Origin: Vibrio pelagius
GTDB taxonomy: Bacteria; Pseudomonadota; Gammaproteobacteria; Enterobacterales; Vibrionaceae
Length of the DNA: 64,000 nt
Assembly: GCF_024347575.1 (NCBI RefSeq)
Contig: NZ_AP025503.1
Location: forward strand, 992,001-1,056,000
Direction: 5' to 3'
The translations under genes and the position numbers were made by a program. The notes beneath the pieces are model-generated. The model had not been told where the DNA came from. It made no database searches and saw only the letters and a program-made list of their open reading frames with translations. This document shows, one piece after another, positions 27,304 to 36,742 of the stretch (position 1 is the first letter of the stretch; each line of letters starts with the position of its first letter).

Positions 27304-29220
27304 ATGGTTGGTCGATTCCATGACGAGTTCGAGCCCGAGTACAACGAAGATTCTGAAATAGAACATGAGCTTTTGCCTGAAACTCAGACCGAACGTCTTA
27401 AATACTCGAGATTACAGTCGACACAGATTATTGAGCGAGACCTCTCTTCATATCCTGAGGAGCAGAAGAGCAAAGCGCTCGAAAGGTATAAATTGCTATC
27501 CTTAGTTGCGAATGAACTGAGCGGAGGTTGGACTCCTAAAAACCTCAACCCCCTAATTGAAAAACACTTCTCCAAAACACGTCTTACCAAGAAACCTAGC
27601 TATAAATCACTGCAACGTTGGCACAATTCATTTGTTGACTCGAATGGAAGTTTTACTAGCTTGGTCGATAAAAACCACCTTAAAGGTAATCGAGAAGCCA
27701 GAGTTATTGGTGATGAAAAATATTATGATGAAGCTCTGAAGATGTTCTTAGACGCAAGGCGACAGTCGATTAGAGCGGCATTCATCTTTTACAGCGACAG
27801 GATAACAGTAGCTAACGATAAGATAGTCGCCGGAAAAATACCCAAAGTCTCATATGAAGCGTTTAAGAATCGTATTCGCAAAGAGGAGCCATACAGCGTC
27901 GCGCTCGCTCGGCATGGGAAATACTACGCAGATAAGCTCTATAACTATTATCAATCTGTGGATATGCCGACTCGAATTTTGGAACGAGTCGAGATGGATC
28001 ATACCCCCTTGGATTTGATTCTATTGCATGATGACCTCATGGTGCCGTTGGGTAGAGCACATTTGACACTGCTCGTAGATGTTTTTAGTGGGTGCATAAT
28101 TGGCTTTCATCTAGGCTTTAAAGCTCCTAGTTATGTGTCGGCATCTAGAGCCGTTATTCATGCGACAAAAAGTAAGAGCTACATTTCTGAAATGCCTATT
28201 TCATTCAACAATGAATGGCTTTGCGAGGGGAAAATAGAGAACTTGGTGGTCGACAACGGTGCGGAGTTTTGGTCAAAAAGCTGGGAGGATGCATGCTTGG
28301 AGGTTGGGATAAATGTCGTTTATAACAAGGTTCGCAAACCATGGTTAAAGCCATTTGTTGAACGTAAATTTGGTGAAATTGTTCAAGGGATTGTTGGCTG
28401 GGTGCCGGGTAAAACATTCTCTAACGTGCTGGAAAAAGAAGACTACAAACCAGAAAAAGATGCAGTCATGCGTTTTAGTACCTTCGTAGAAGAGTTCCAC
28501 CGTTGGATAGTAGACGTGCACAATGTTAATGCTGATAGTCGTCATAAAAGAATACCAAACCTTTACTGGAAGCAAAGCTATGACGTTTTACCACCATTAA
28601 AACTCTTACCCGATCAGGAGCAAGCATTTAGCGTAGTTATGGGAATTCTTCAGCATCGAAAGCTGACTGACAAAGGCATTAAGTTCATGCATATAGACTA
28701 TGACTGTGTAGCGTTGTCTGATTATAGGAAGACGTACCCCCAAACAAAAGAGTCGTTGAAAAAGAAAATAAAAGTAGACCCAGATGATTTATCCGCTATC
28801 TATGTGTACCTCGAGGAGCTTAAAGGATATGTGAAGGTTCCAAGTAAGGATCCAATTGGTTACACCGTTAGATTGAGCGTTTGCGAGCATGAAAAGATTT
28901 TGGCGGCTCATCGAACCTATATAAAAGGCGAAATGGATGTACTGTCATTAGCAAAAGCTCGACTAGCTCTGCATGACCGAATTGAGTCAGAACAAGCAGA
29001 ATTAATGCAGTTAACGCATTCTGAACGCAAACGAAAAGCGAAATCGACTAAGAAAGTTGCAGAGATATCCAGTGTTAACAGCGATACCCCTCACTCCAAG
29101 CTGAGTGATAGAGCGTCAAAATCAAGCTTTGGTATCTCAGAGCAGGAAACCAATTCTCAAACAACTCCGCTAGAGAACTTTAGGTCTAAATGGAACGAGC
29201 GCAAAAACCGGAGGGAATAG
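27304..29220 (+). CDS. tnsB: DDE transposase subunit TnsB
   Basis: RNase H-fold transposase that binds the end sites and joins the 3' ends to target DNA. It is 638 residues long. The catalytic triad is intact: Asp in RVEMDHTPLDLILLHDD (near residue 231), Asp in NLVVDNGAEFWSKS (near residue 318), and Glu in WLKPFVERKFGEI (near residue 354). N-terminal DNA-binding helices precede it and a basic, Ser-rich C-terminal tail likely contacts TnsC. It lies between tnsA and tnsC in the usual order. Confidence 0.94.
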   Translation: MVGRFHDEFEPEYNEDSEIEHELLPETQTERLKYSRLQSTQIIERDLSSYPEEQKSKALERYKLLSLVANELSGGWTPKNLNPLIEKHFSKTRLTKKPSYKSLQRWHNSFVDSNGSFTSLVDKNHLKGNREARVIGDEKYYDEALKMFLDARRQSIRAAFIFYSDRITVANDKIVAGKIPKVSYEAFKNRIRKEEPYSVALARHGKYYADKLYNYYQSVDMPTRILERVEMDHTPLDLILLHDDLMVPLGRAHLTLLVDVFSGCIIGFHLGFKAPSYVSASRAVIHATKSKSYISEMPISFNNEWLCEGKIENLVVDNGAEFWSKSWEDACLEVGINVVYNKVRKPWLKPFVERKFGEIVQGIVGWVPGKTFSNVLEKEDYKPEKDAVMRFSTFVEEFHRWIVDVHNVNADSRHKRIPNLYWKQSYDVLPPLKLLPDQEQAFSVVMGILQHRKLTDKGIKFMHIDYDCVALSDYRKTYPQTKESLKKKIKVDPDDLSAIYVYLEELKGYVKVPSKDPIGYTVRLSVCEHEKILAAHRTYIKGEMDVLSLAKARLALHDRIESEQAELMQLTHSERKRKAKSTKKVAEISSVNSDTPHSKLSDRASKSSFGISEQETNSQTTPLENFRSKWNERKNRRE

Positions 29221-29222
29221 TT

Positions 29223-30206
29223 GTGACCACAGTGAGAAGGAATTTGGAGCGGGATGAAGTTTTAGCAAACTATCATGACTCTTTTTCAATTTACCCAGAG
29301 GTTGAAAAAGTCCTCTCTGGACTCGAGTGGATAATGAGACGCAGGAAGTTTGGCACTTTTGCGCCATCAATGCTTCTGACAGCTGGCACCGGTGCAGGAA
29401 AGACAGCCACAATTAATCATTTTATCGAGAAAAACTTATCAAGGAATGAAGTTCTTATTACTCGTGTAAGACCCACGTTACTTGAGACTTTACTATGGAT
29501 GGCCAAAGAACTTGGAGCTTATAGAAATAGCAGAGCTAAGCCTTCAGAGATCGGGTTAACGGATTGTGTGATTGAAACATCGAAAAGAGTTGGGCTTAAA
29601 TTATTAGTGATTGAGGAGTGCCAAGAGTTGTTTGAACGAACCAGTCATAACCAGAGGCAGGATATTAGAGACCGTCTCAAAATGATTAGTGATGAGTGTC
29701 ATTTGCCGATTGTGTTTGTAGGACTTCATAGTGCTGGACTAATTTTAGAAGACTCTCAGTGGAATAGGCGAATTATGGTTCGACGCACACTCCCTTACAT
29801 TAAGATCACAGATGAGCCTGCAATTGACAATTATTTAGATGTTTTAGATGCTCTCGAAAAGGCAGTGCCTTTAAGATTCAAGGTGCCGTTGACAGACGTT
29901 GATTTCGCAATGAGATTGTTATCGGCAAGCAAAGGTGTACTTGGTGAGATTAAAGAGTTAATTGCAGCCGCACTAGAGGTCGCTTTGGAGAAAAAGAAGG
30001 ATTGTATTGACGAGGAGGACTTTGCTGCTGTTTACGAGAAAATTAACGATCCCAATGATACAAATCCTTTCACTGTGCAGATAGATGCTCTAACTATAGA
30101 GCAAATAGCTTCTTATGAAAATTATGTCGCCGATGCCGAGACTGGTGAACTTTGTTTTGTAAAGCAGGTGTTTAGCAAATTATCGATACAGCAACTTGTT
30201 GGTTAG
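29223..30206 (+). CDS. tnsC: AAA+ transposition regulator TnsC
   Basis: ATPase that bridges the target complex (Cascade-TniQ) and the TnsAB transposase. I prefer the GTG at 29223 (327 aa), which follows GGAGG by about ten bases; an in-frame ATG at 29190 would overlap tnsB. Walker A is LTAGTGAGKTATI (near residue 50), Walker B LLVIEECQELF (near residue 130), with sensor-like residues in VFVGLHSAG. Length and motifs are those of I-F3 TnsC. Its stop lies 20 bp from the convergent xre gene. Confidence 0.92.
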   Translation: MTTVRRNLERDEVLANYHDSFSIYPEVEKVLSGLEWIMRRRKFGTFAPSMLLTAGTGAGKTATINHFIEKNLSRNEVLITRVRPTLLETLLWMAKELGAYRNSRAKPSEIGLTDCVIETSKRVGLKLLVIEECQELFERTSHNQRQDIRDRLKMISDECHLPIVFVGLHSAGLILEDSQWNRRIMVRRTLPYIKITDEPAIDNYLDVLDALEKAVPLRFKVPLTDVDFAMRLLSASKGVLGEIKELIAAALEVALEKKKDCIDEEDFAAVYEKINDPNDTNPFTVQIDALTIEQIASYENYVADAETGELCFVKQVFSKLSIQQLVG

Positions 30207-30225
30207 TGAGCCATCTTGCTTAGAG

Positions 30226-30534
30226 TTAACTAGGTTGTGTCAGTTTTTCTAATAGGGTCGCCTTCTCTTCATCACTCAGCTTATCAATCGCACACGCCAA
30301 CTCAGCACTCAACTCATTCCTACAGAAAAAGTAATTCAGCGGCACATCTAACTCTTCAGCCATACGTTCGAGTGTACCAATATCTGGTACGTGTCTACCT
30401 TTCTCATAATGGTTCATTCGCCCACTAGCAGAACTTGGTTCCATGCCGATTTTCACCCCTAAATCTTTTTGGGTGATCTTGGCTTTTTTACGCGCAGCTT
30501 TGAGCCTCGCTGGGATTGGGTTGTCTTTCTGCAC
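30226..30534 (-). CDS. Xre-family repressor of the transposon
   Basis: 102-residue helix-turn-helix protein (RLKAARKKAKITQKDLGVKI at residues 10-29, then SGRMNHYEKGRHVPDIGTLERMAEEL) with a short C-terminal oligomerisation tail. The start is followed upstream by two palindromic operators, and a third copy of the same palindrome lies directly before tniQ. It therefore probably represses itself, the divergent helicase operon and the tniQ-cas operon. Xre-type control has been described for I-F3 elements. Binding here is inferred from operator matches. Confidence 0.85.
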   Translation of the reverse strand: MQKDNPIPARLKAARKKAKITQKDLGVKIGMEPSSASGRMNHYEKGRHVPDIGTLERMAEELDVPLNYFFCRNELSAELACAIDKLSDEEKATLLEKLTQPS

Positions 30535-30561
30535 TTACACATTTCTTTTCAACCTTTAGAT

Positions 30562-30580
30562 AACTTAGATTGTCTAAGTT
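30562..30580. promoter_or_regulatory. Xre operator 1 (perfect palindrome)
   Basis: AACTTAGATTGTCTAAGTT, 8-bp arms around TTG, 28 bp upstream of the xre start and 56 bp before the divergent gene. Confidence 0.78.
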
Positions 30581-30596
30581 TTACTGATTTTTGTAT

Positions 30597-30613
30597 ACTT
30601 AGTAATCCTAAGT
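30597..30613. promoter_or_regulatory. Xre operator 2
   Basis: ACTTAGTAATCCTAAGT, the same half-sites ACTTAG/CTAAGT at the same total spacing as operator 1. Centre-to-centre distance is about 34 bp, roughly three helix turns. Confidence 0.75.
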
Positions 30614-30635
30614 TTTTATTGCGTGCAAGAGTCAC

Positions 30636-31181
30636 ATGAAGAAAGTAACCAGAATTAACCCTCACATGTTTAACCTATTGATTGAAAAAGGGATGGATGA
30701 TTTCTCTGTTATAGAAGCTAGGGATGCGTTGTTAAATAGTACTTCAACCTTTACGAGCAGTGACGAGGCTCGAAAGTATGTTTATAAGCAACTTCTATCA
30801 CTTGAGGAGAAAGGCTGGCTTTCTGTCATTGGGGCTCGCAGAGACAAACGTTACCATCAAACTAATGAATTCAAAGCGCTCACAATTGAGCCTCGAGCAG
30901 CTAGAAATAAGAAAGCAAACGTTGATTCAACAACTGTTCAAACTTCGGAGTGCTCTCTAAATGCACTAGAGCAAGAGAAGAAACATCATGAAGGCGAGTT
31001 GGCGATTACTCTAGGCGAGATTGAGGAATACCAATCGTTGTTAATGCGTTTCCCAAACAACAAGCAAGATATGCAGCCACTATTTAATGCAGCAAGAGAA
31101 CGCTCAGCCAAGCTATTAGGCAGAATTAATGCACTAACCAACTGGATGCAAGTAGCCCAAAGCAAGGCTTCCCAATGTTAA
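30636..31181 (+). CDS. Winged-helix/coiled-coil partner of the helicase, unrecognised family
   Basis: 181-residue protein. The first about 75 residues look like a winged helix (MFNLLIEKGMDDFSVIEARD, then EARKYVYKQLLSLEEKGWLSV with a basic RRDKRYHQTN wing). The second half (from LNALEQEKKHHEGELAITL) is a predicted coiled coil. Its end overlaps the helicase start by 7 bp, so the two are coupled and probably interact. It is transcribed from the promoter that also bears the Xre operators. I do not recognise the family; a DNA-binding adaptor is the simplest reading. Confidence 0.7.
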   Translation: MKKVTRINPHMFNLLIEKGMDDFSVIEARDALLNSTSTFTSSDEARKYVYKQLLSLEEKGWLSVIGARRDKRYHQTNEFKALTIEPRAARNKKANVDSTTVQTSECSLNALEQEKKHHEGELAITLGEIEEYQSLLMRFPNNKQDMQPLFNAARERSAKLLGRINALTNWMQVAQSKASQC

Positions 31182-32557
31182 GAACATGGCAAGCTGAATG
31201 TGCAGCTCAAGTTATCGAGAAATTCATTTCAAATAAGTATTCACACTTCTTCTGCCAAGCGACTCCTGGAGCTGGTAAAACCGTTATGGCCGCCGAGGTG
31301 GCGAGTCGGTTATTTAAAAAAGGCATGATCGATTTAGTGCTGTGTTTCTCTCCCTCTCTGACTGTTGCAGAAGGGATGCAAAAGACCTTTTCATGGAAAC
31401 TGGAATGTTCCTTTAATGGAGGCTTGGGCTCTTTAGGTGGGTCTTATACCTATCAATCCATCCGTTTTTTGGAAGAAAACTTCTGGAACACCGTCAGTAA
31501 ATATCGGGTACTAGTCGTATTTGATGAGATCCACCATTGCTCGTTTGATGATGAGGGTAGATCAAATTCATGGGGGTTAGAAATCGTCAGTAAGATCCAA
31601 GGTTTTGCCCGTTACACATTAGCGCTGTCGGGTACTCCTTGGCGCTCTGATCGGTTACCGATAGTTATGGCCGAGTATTCCGACCCTGATGGTATGCTCA
31701 TTTGTGATTATCAATATGGCTTGCAACAGGCAGTTGTTGATAAGGTATGTCGCCGCCCTAAAATCGTTCTAATCGATAATGAACACCTGAGTGTTAATGC
31801 TGGCAGGGACAATCAACACTTCACTTCTATTCTTGATTGCCTCAAACAATCCGATGTCTCATATCACAGTGTCATTCACAATGAAGACGCTATGAACTAC
31901 ATATTAAGTAGTGGTTGCCAAAAGCTAGCCCAAATAAGGCAAAAGTCCCCAAATGCTGGAGGCTTAGTGGTTGCATCTTCTATTAAGCACGCTAAAGACA
32001 TTCAAAAGCGACTGATTGAGCACTTTAATCAATCAGCATGCATAGTGACTTATCATCATGACAATCCTTTGAATGAAATTGAGTCTTTTCGTCATTCGAA
32101 TGTTCAGTGGATAGTCAGTGTTGGAATGATAAGTGAAGGCACGGATATTCCAAGGCTGCAGGTTTGCTGCCATATGAGTTCGGCAAAAACGGAACTCTAC
32201 TTCAGGCAAGTACTCGGGCGAATTTTAAGAATCAATGATTCACCCAACCAAGAAGCTTGGTTGTATACCTTTGCTGAAGAAAATTTGATTGGGTTTGCTG
32301 AAAGAATTGAGCAGGATATTCCTGATAGCTGCATGTACATTAAACAAGATAACAACGTACCGAGTGGTGTTGATGAAATGCGCCTGCAGTCAAGCACTGT
32401 ATCGGAAAGCGTTCAATCTAATCGACCCCAACCAAGCTTACTTAGTTGGGGAGAAGGCTCGGATATGATGAATTCAAATAATGCAGGGTTCACTTTAGCA
32501 TTTGATGAACTGAGGTTGGGCCAATTTAAACAGCGAGTGATCGCTGCATTTATCTAA
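31175..32557 (+). CDS. Superfamily 2 DEAD/DEAH-type helicase
   Basis: 460-residue helicase resembling COG1061 (SSL2-like) proteins. Motif I is FCQATPGAGKTVMAAEVASR (residues about 24-43), motif II VVFDEIHHC (DEIH), motif III LALSGTPWRSD, and the second RecA lobe ends with motif VI EGTDIPRLQV...FRQVLGRILRIND. The C-terminal about 80 residues carry no motif I recognise. It is coupled to the winged-helix gene upstream. The function within the element is unknown; defence cargo or a transposition accessory are both possible. Confidence 0.8.
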   Translation: MLRTWQAECAAQVIEKFISNKYSHFFCQATPGAGKTVMAAEVASRLFKKGMIDLVLCFSPSLTVAEGMQKTFSWKLECSFNGGLGSLGGSYTYQSIRFLEENFWNTVSKYRVLVVFDEIHHCSFDDEGRSNSWGLEIVSKIQGFARYTLALSGTPWRSDRLPIVMAEYSDPDGMLICDYQYGLQQAVVDKVCRRPKIVLIDNEHLSVNAGRDNQHFTSILDCLKQSDVSYHSVIHNEDAMNYILSSGCQKLAQIRQKSPNAGGLVVASSIKHAKDIQKRLIEHFNQSACIVTYHHDNPLNEIESFRHSNVQWIVSVGMISEGTDIPRLQVCCHMSSAKTELYFRQVLGRILRINDSPNQEAWLYTFAEENLIGFAERIEQDIPDSCMYIKQDNNVPSGVDEMRLQSSTVSESVQSNRPQPSLLSWGEGSDMMNSNNAGFTLAFDELRLGQFKQRVIAAFI

Positions 32558-32715
32558 ATAGATTCCGCTTCAATCTCTTTCAGTGTTTTGCCTGTAGCAC
32601 TTCTCCAGTAATCGGGTCCGCTGCAAGGGTAACCAAGTAGTACTGCGGCGGCTTGAGATGCTCTCGGCTCCAATAATTTGTGCCCTAGATAATCAATAAC
32701 ATTACCGCTCGGTGA
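32554..32715 (-). pseudogene. C-terminal gene fragment
   Basis: A 54-codon open stretch with coding-like composition (DYLGHKLLEPRASQAAAVLL, then GYPCSGPDYWRSATGKTLKE) ending in a stop that overlaps the helicase stop. It has an in-frame stop upstream and no start codon with a ribosome site, so it looks like the 3' remnant of a larger gene. I do not recognise the family. The rest of the 32558-32872 gap shows nothing. Confidence 0.4.
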
Positions 32716-32872
32716 TCACAGACATAGTAGACACGTTTGCAACAAACTTTTGGAAAAAAATCATTTTCAGGACATCGAGCATTAGCAATTCATGAATAAC
32801 TTTTTATAAGGCAAACTCAATAGCCATATTGGCTTCAATGAATAATGGTAACTGGGCTCACTAGAGCTCAGT

Positions 32873-33631
32873 TTATTCGTTCCAAGGAATATTTAACGTA
32901 ATATTAAAGCTGGAATAAGGTATTCCATCGATGCGCATCGCTTCTGGCTCTGATGCGATATTGAGAGTCATTCCGTGCAACTCGCAAATATACGAAACAA
33001 AGTAAAGACCTAAGCCTCGACCTACGCATGTGTCTATCAACTGAGCATTTTCACCACGATAATGTTTTAGCTTAAGTTTATCTATTTCATCTGGAGTTAC
33101 GGTAGGACCAAAAGAAGAGATTTTAACTTCTGTTGAATGGTCATAGTATGTGAATGCCACATCGACTTCCATTCGTTCTGGTGAATATTTGACAGCATTG
33201 TCTAAAAGCAAATACGGAAGAATATCGATAATAGTGTAGGCATCGAACATCCGTCGAACGTTGAAATCCCCCTCTAAACAAACTTTGACCTTCTTCTCTC
33301 TTGATACAGCATTGAGCATACGCCTAGCTTTATCAAATTTTCCATATATGTTTACGGTCTCTACATCCATTTGCTCAATCGCGTGCGGATTCAACTCGAC
33401 ATCTATAAAGTCCATTCTCGTAGTGAATAATTGAGACAGACTAAGTATGCCTTCAGTTACAGTCCTTAACTGGTCAGCACGTTCGGACTTCAACGAGATA
33501 GGAGTGTCTTGATCAATTTTGTCTGTTCTTACTATTTTTGACGCTTCTTCAGATAGATTTTTCAAACGTTGGTTGAAGTATCTCAATTCGTGCATAGCAT
33601 CAAGAACTAACGATTCGTATTTATTGTCCAC
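32873..33631 (-). CDS. Sensor histidine kinase, cytoplasmic, with GHKL ATPase domain
   Basis: 252-residue protein without membrane segments. The N-terminus has a helix with a possible phospho-acceptor (MHELRYFNQRLKNLSEEA, His near residue 14) and the C-terminus a HATPase domain: N box LLLDNAVKYSPERM (near residue 142), and G boxes in CVGRGLGLYFVSYICELHG. No sensor domain is present, so the signal must come from elsewhere, perhaps the partner. It overlaps the receiver-like gene by one base (ATGA junction) and follows it in the transcript. Confidence 0.75.
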   Translation of the reverse strand: MDNKYESLVLDAMHELRYFNQRLKNLSEEASKIVRTDKIDQDTPISLKSERADQLRTVTEGILSLSQLFTTRMDFIDVELNPHAIEQMDVETVNIYGKFDKARRMLNAVSREKKVKVCLEGDFNVRRMFDAYTIIDILPYLLLDNAVKYSPERMEVDVAFTYYDHSTEVKISSFGPTVTPDEIDKLKLKHYRGENAQLIDTCVGRGLGLYFVSYICELHGMTLNIASEPEAMRIDGIPYSSFNITLNIPWNE

Positions 33632-34275
33632 TAGAAGATGATCCCAGAAATGAAGTTCACTAATAAGCCTTTAAGCATATCGCCACTATGCTGTGTAATT
33701 TTACTGTTCTCAAAAAACTTTCTATTATTATTTTGCACAGACCTGATGAACTCCTGTTCTAGAAGCCAAACATCGTATAAATCCATTTGATGTTCTTTTA
33801 GCAAGTGATCGCGCATTCTAAGCCAACGTAACTTCTTAGAGTTCATTGTCTTAACGCCTTGCTCAATTTCTTCAAGTATTTTATCCGGAGAAGAATCGCG
33901 CTTTATTTTTGCATCGGCAGTACTGATATAGCTCTGTATAGGTAGTGCAAAAAGATTACTAGACATAGCAATAATGTATTTATCAGGATAAATCTTTCTA
34001 AGCTGTTGGATTATAAACGCGCCTTCACGATTGCTTAGTTTTTTTCCAACATCCCTAATGTCACAAACAATAACGGAATACGAACTCAACATTTCGAAAT
34101 TATCGATATCTCTGTAATGGTATACATTGGTATAACCACAGTTCCTTAAGTTCTCCAGATAAGGAACATCAAGATCATCAATAATGGCTATTCGAACACT
34201 AGACCGATCAATACTCAAGTTAGTGACTTGACTATTGAGAGAATCCAGATGAAGTCGTTTCTTTTTGAAAATCAT
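33631..34275 (-). CDS. Receiver-domain protein, partner of the kinase
   Basis: 214-residue protein. Residues about 27-140 look like a response-regulator receiver: acidic pair in RIAIIDDLDVPYLENL, phospho-acceptor candidate in SVIVCDIRDVG, and Ser/Thr region in IIAMSSNLFALP. The remaining residues contain a helical region and a hydrophobic C-terminal segment (MLKGLLVNFISGIIF), possibly membrane-associating. There is no DNA-binding output domain. Co-translation with the kinase suggests a self-contained signalling pair of unknown output. Confidence 0.65.
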   Translation of the reverse strand: MIFKKKRLHLDSLNSQVTNLSIDRSSVRIAIIDDLDVPYLENLRNCGYTNVYHYRDIDNFEMLSSYSVIVCDIRDVGKKLSNREGAFIIQQLRKIYPDKYIIAMSSNLFALPIQSYISTADAKIKRDSSPDKILEEIEQGVKTMNSKKLRWLRMRDHLLKEHQMDLYDVWLLEQEFIRSVQNNNRKFFENSKITQHSGDMLKGLLVNFISGIIF

Positions 34276-34645
34276 GTGCTTGCCAAGTTATTACAGTTCA
34301 GTAGATTATGCACTAAGACTCTCATTTGTAAACGTTTCTTTTAGTTAGATTAGACTTTCACCCCGTATTACACCTCGGGGATTAACAGCCAACAACACGG
34401 GAAGAATCGATAACTTTTAGTATTTCAAAACGCTATGAACAGGATATGAATGAGTAAAAGGTCTAACCAATAATGGGGCAGAAGCTTCTTAGAAGAGCGT
34501 TGTGCTCACCTAAAACCGCTGGGGACAATGGGGGGTGTTTTGGATAAGAAAAGGGGCTCAACTTAGGATTCTACCGAAAGGGACGGGCTAGAAAAAATGA
34601 TTCCTGGCCCTTGGTAGTTTCTGTGTCGCAGGTTGGTTTTTCTAT
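34276..34645. other. Intergenic cargo border with TGGGGCAGAA motif
   Basis: No gene is supported. Contains TGGGGCAGAAGCTTCTTAG from 34474, one of several related motifs at cargo borders, and a small CCCCG/CGGGG hairpin at about 34361-34380. Confidence 0.5.
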
Positions 34646-34729
34646 TTAAGCGGCATTAACTAAATTATCACTCAGCTCGAGTCGTGTTCTAATTCGCCAG
34701 ATATCTTCCAATCTAAATGGTTTCTTCAC
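34646..34729 (-). pseudogene. Tyrosine-integrase N-terminal fragment
   Basis: A 27-residue frame reading MKKPFRLEDIWRIRTRLEL and stopping soon after. This opening resembles the N-terminus of a common gammaproteobacterial site-specific integrase (LEDIWRIRTRLE followed in intact proteins by an ALFNLAIDSKLR stretch). The rest is missing. It is a remnant of another mobile unit inside the cargo. Confidence 0.5.
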
Positions 34730-34900
34730 TCATGTTTTCTTACTCTCCATATTCATATCCCAACTTTAATTCCTTCAAAGAAAATGAAGAATAGATTTTC
34801 AAGTTGCAAAAAGCCGAACAGGCTTAAGCAAAACTTGACTCCCTTCAGTTAATCGTCGGAAAAAAGAAGAAGTGTTGCTAATTTTTACCTGTCATTTCTT

Positions 34901-35830
34901 CTACTTTATAAACTTATGAATAACGGTATTTGCATTGTCTTGGACTGACTCCTTGCCAATAATCTCTGGCCAGTGTGTTACTTGGTCGGCTAAATTTCCT
35001 GTTAGTCCTTTTTCACTGCCCCACCAAATACCAGTCTCAAAATCTTCTGTATTTAGCATCACGTCGACATAACGTTTAGCACCCACTTCAACAGAATGTG
35101 CTCTCCTCAGGAACTGCATAACTCGCATTATGGCATTGGTTGCCCACTTTTGATACCAAGGAAAAGCATCTGCCCCTGACGTACCCGCTGCCATTCCTGG
35201 ATCAACAGTGACGAACCTAAAGTTTGTATGTTTGCGTGCCATACTCATTGTCCATAGGGCGCCCATCAGTTTTACGGAACCATAGTGGTCAGTATACGCC
35301 TTGTTTTTGGCAAATTTCTCTCCATTTATAACTGATATCCACTCTTCTATTGAGCCTTCTGTAATCGGTGGTTTCGCTGCGCCAATTTCGGGCGCTCCTC
35401 TTGCTGCAAAGCTGGCAACATACACGACCGACCCACTAGCGTTTAACTTCCCATTGTTCATTAAATGTTCAGCTAAATGGATATTTCCTAACACATTAAC
35501 TGCGAAGGTAAAAATGACACCATCTTTTGTGAGCTTTGTAGGCTCTGAACCGCCTGCACCACCCGCATTCAATATAATGCCATCGACTTTAGTATCAAGA
35601 TTATCAGCCGCTTTTCGACAGGACTCTAAACTACTTACATCTACAATCAATGTTTCAAAAATATTCTTGCCTGTGAGCTCTTCCAACCTCAGAAGCGCCC
35701 TTTCCGCTCGATCTTCACTTCGGCATGCCAAAATAATTTTCGAAATACCGTCTTTTTGGGCAAACTGTTTAGCAGCCTCAAACCCAAGTCCAGAGTTTGC
35801 GCCGGTAATTAAAATTGAAGAATAAGTCAT
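34901..35830 (-). CDS. Short-chain dehydrogenase/reductase
   Basis: 309-residue SDR with the classical cofactor motif [16 protein letters not shown] (residues about 9-24), NAG motif in ILNAGGAGG, and the catalytic Tyr/Lys pair in [17 protein letters not shown]. The enlarged C-terminus resembles the retinol dehydrogenase/protochlorophyllide reductase-like branch. NAD(P)H-dependent; the substrate is unknown. It lies in the same orientation as the FISUMP and AraC genes that follow to the right and may be under AraC-type control. Confidence 0.8.
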   Translation of the reverse strand: MTYSSILITGANSGLGFEAAKQFAQKDGISKIILACRSEDRAERALLRLEELTGKNIFETLIVDVSSLESCRKAADNLDTKVDGIILNAGGAGGSEPTKLTKDGVIFTFAVNVLGNIHLAEHLMNNGKLNASGSVVYVASFAARGAPEIGAAKPPITEGSIEEWISVINGEKFAKNKAYTDHYGSVKLMGALWTMSMARKHTNFRFVTVDPGMAAGTSGADAFPWYQKWATNAIMRVMQFLRRAHSVEVGAKRYVDVMLNTEDFETGIWWGSEKGLTGNLADQVTHWPEIIGKESVQDNANTVIHKFIK

Positions 35831-35906
35831 ATCGAATACCTAGTAGGAGTAGAAGAACTGTAATGGAAGAACTATTGATATAATTAAGAAAGTTGCTGGA
35901 CAAAAT

Positions 35907-36605
35907 TTAAATTTTCACGCAGCGAACACTGAACATATAATCCTTTGAGCTGGTAGCACGACGAATTTCGCCTTTGTGCGCATTCCACCAAGAGTAAGCC
36001 AGTGTTCGAATAATAGCTTTCGTGTCAGATGCACTATCTGCCGTCCAAAATTCGGTATAAGCGCCCTCTGTGATGTAAAAACCGTTCCACTTTACGCCTG
36101 CAGGTCTTGCAAAGAAATTCTGTTTGTTGACTAAAGACTGATCCACTTTTTGAAATGGTCCATCAGCTTGTGCCTCTTTTAGTTGTAAACCAATCTGTTG
36201 GTCACTGCCTCGCCAGCCCTCTTGATGAATTTCGTCTTCATGCATACCAATGCTCCGCTCAAGCGTCTTCCAGTCCTCATCTGTCGCGACTCTCCAGCCC
36301 TCTGGGCATAAGTTTCTTTCATCAGCGACGTCATGCCAGTTGTACAGTCGACCATATTTTAACAAGTTCGCTTTATCATCTTTTGGAATGACGCCAGAGC
36401 TGACAGCAGAACCATCTTGGAACTTGGTACTTCTCAACCCTTCAGCTAACCAAACCTGCTCACCGATGGTTACAGTTCGATAGACATTACCTTCCATGTC
36501 CTCAACAGTATCTTCTAGCTGATAAAGATCGTCATTGATATCATTCGCAGAGGTGGTAGCAACAAGAACCATACTGACTCCTATAGATAGAATAATTTTG
36601 TTCAC
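35907..36605 (-). CDS. Secreted FISUMP-domain protein
   Basis: 232-residue protein with a signal peptide (MNKIILSIGVSMVLVATTSA) and a Fibrobacter-succinogenes-major-paralogous (FISUMP) domain: GNVYRTVTIGEQVWLAEGLR, YGRLYNWHDVADERNLCPEGWRVATDEDWKTLE region, and the closing FSVRCVKI. Domain members are exported and of unknown function, often in adhesion-like contexts. It is part of the SDR/FISUMP/AraC block. Confidence 0.8.
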   Translation of the reverse strand: MNKIILSIGVSMVLVATTSANDINDDLYQLEDTVEDMEGNVYRTVTIGEQVWLAEGLRSTKFQDGSAVSSGVIPKDDKANLLKYGRLYNWHDVADERNLCPEGWRVATDEDWKTLERSIGMHEDEIHQEGWRGSDQQIGLQLKEAQADGPFQKVDQSLVNKQNFFARPAGVKWNGFYITEGAYTEFWTADSASDTKAIIRTLAYSWWNAHKGEIRRATSSKDYMFSVRCVKI

Positions 36606-36742
36606 GACAAGTCACCTTTCATTGATGCTGTGCAATTACTATACCTATCACCCTATAGCTAAACTAGGCAAAATAGTCTCTAAAAAGTGCCTATTTGTAT
36701 CATTTGTGTGTGTTTTAGTTATATCGTTGTATGGTTGGTTAA

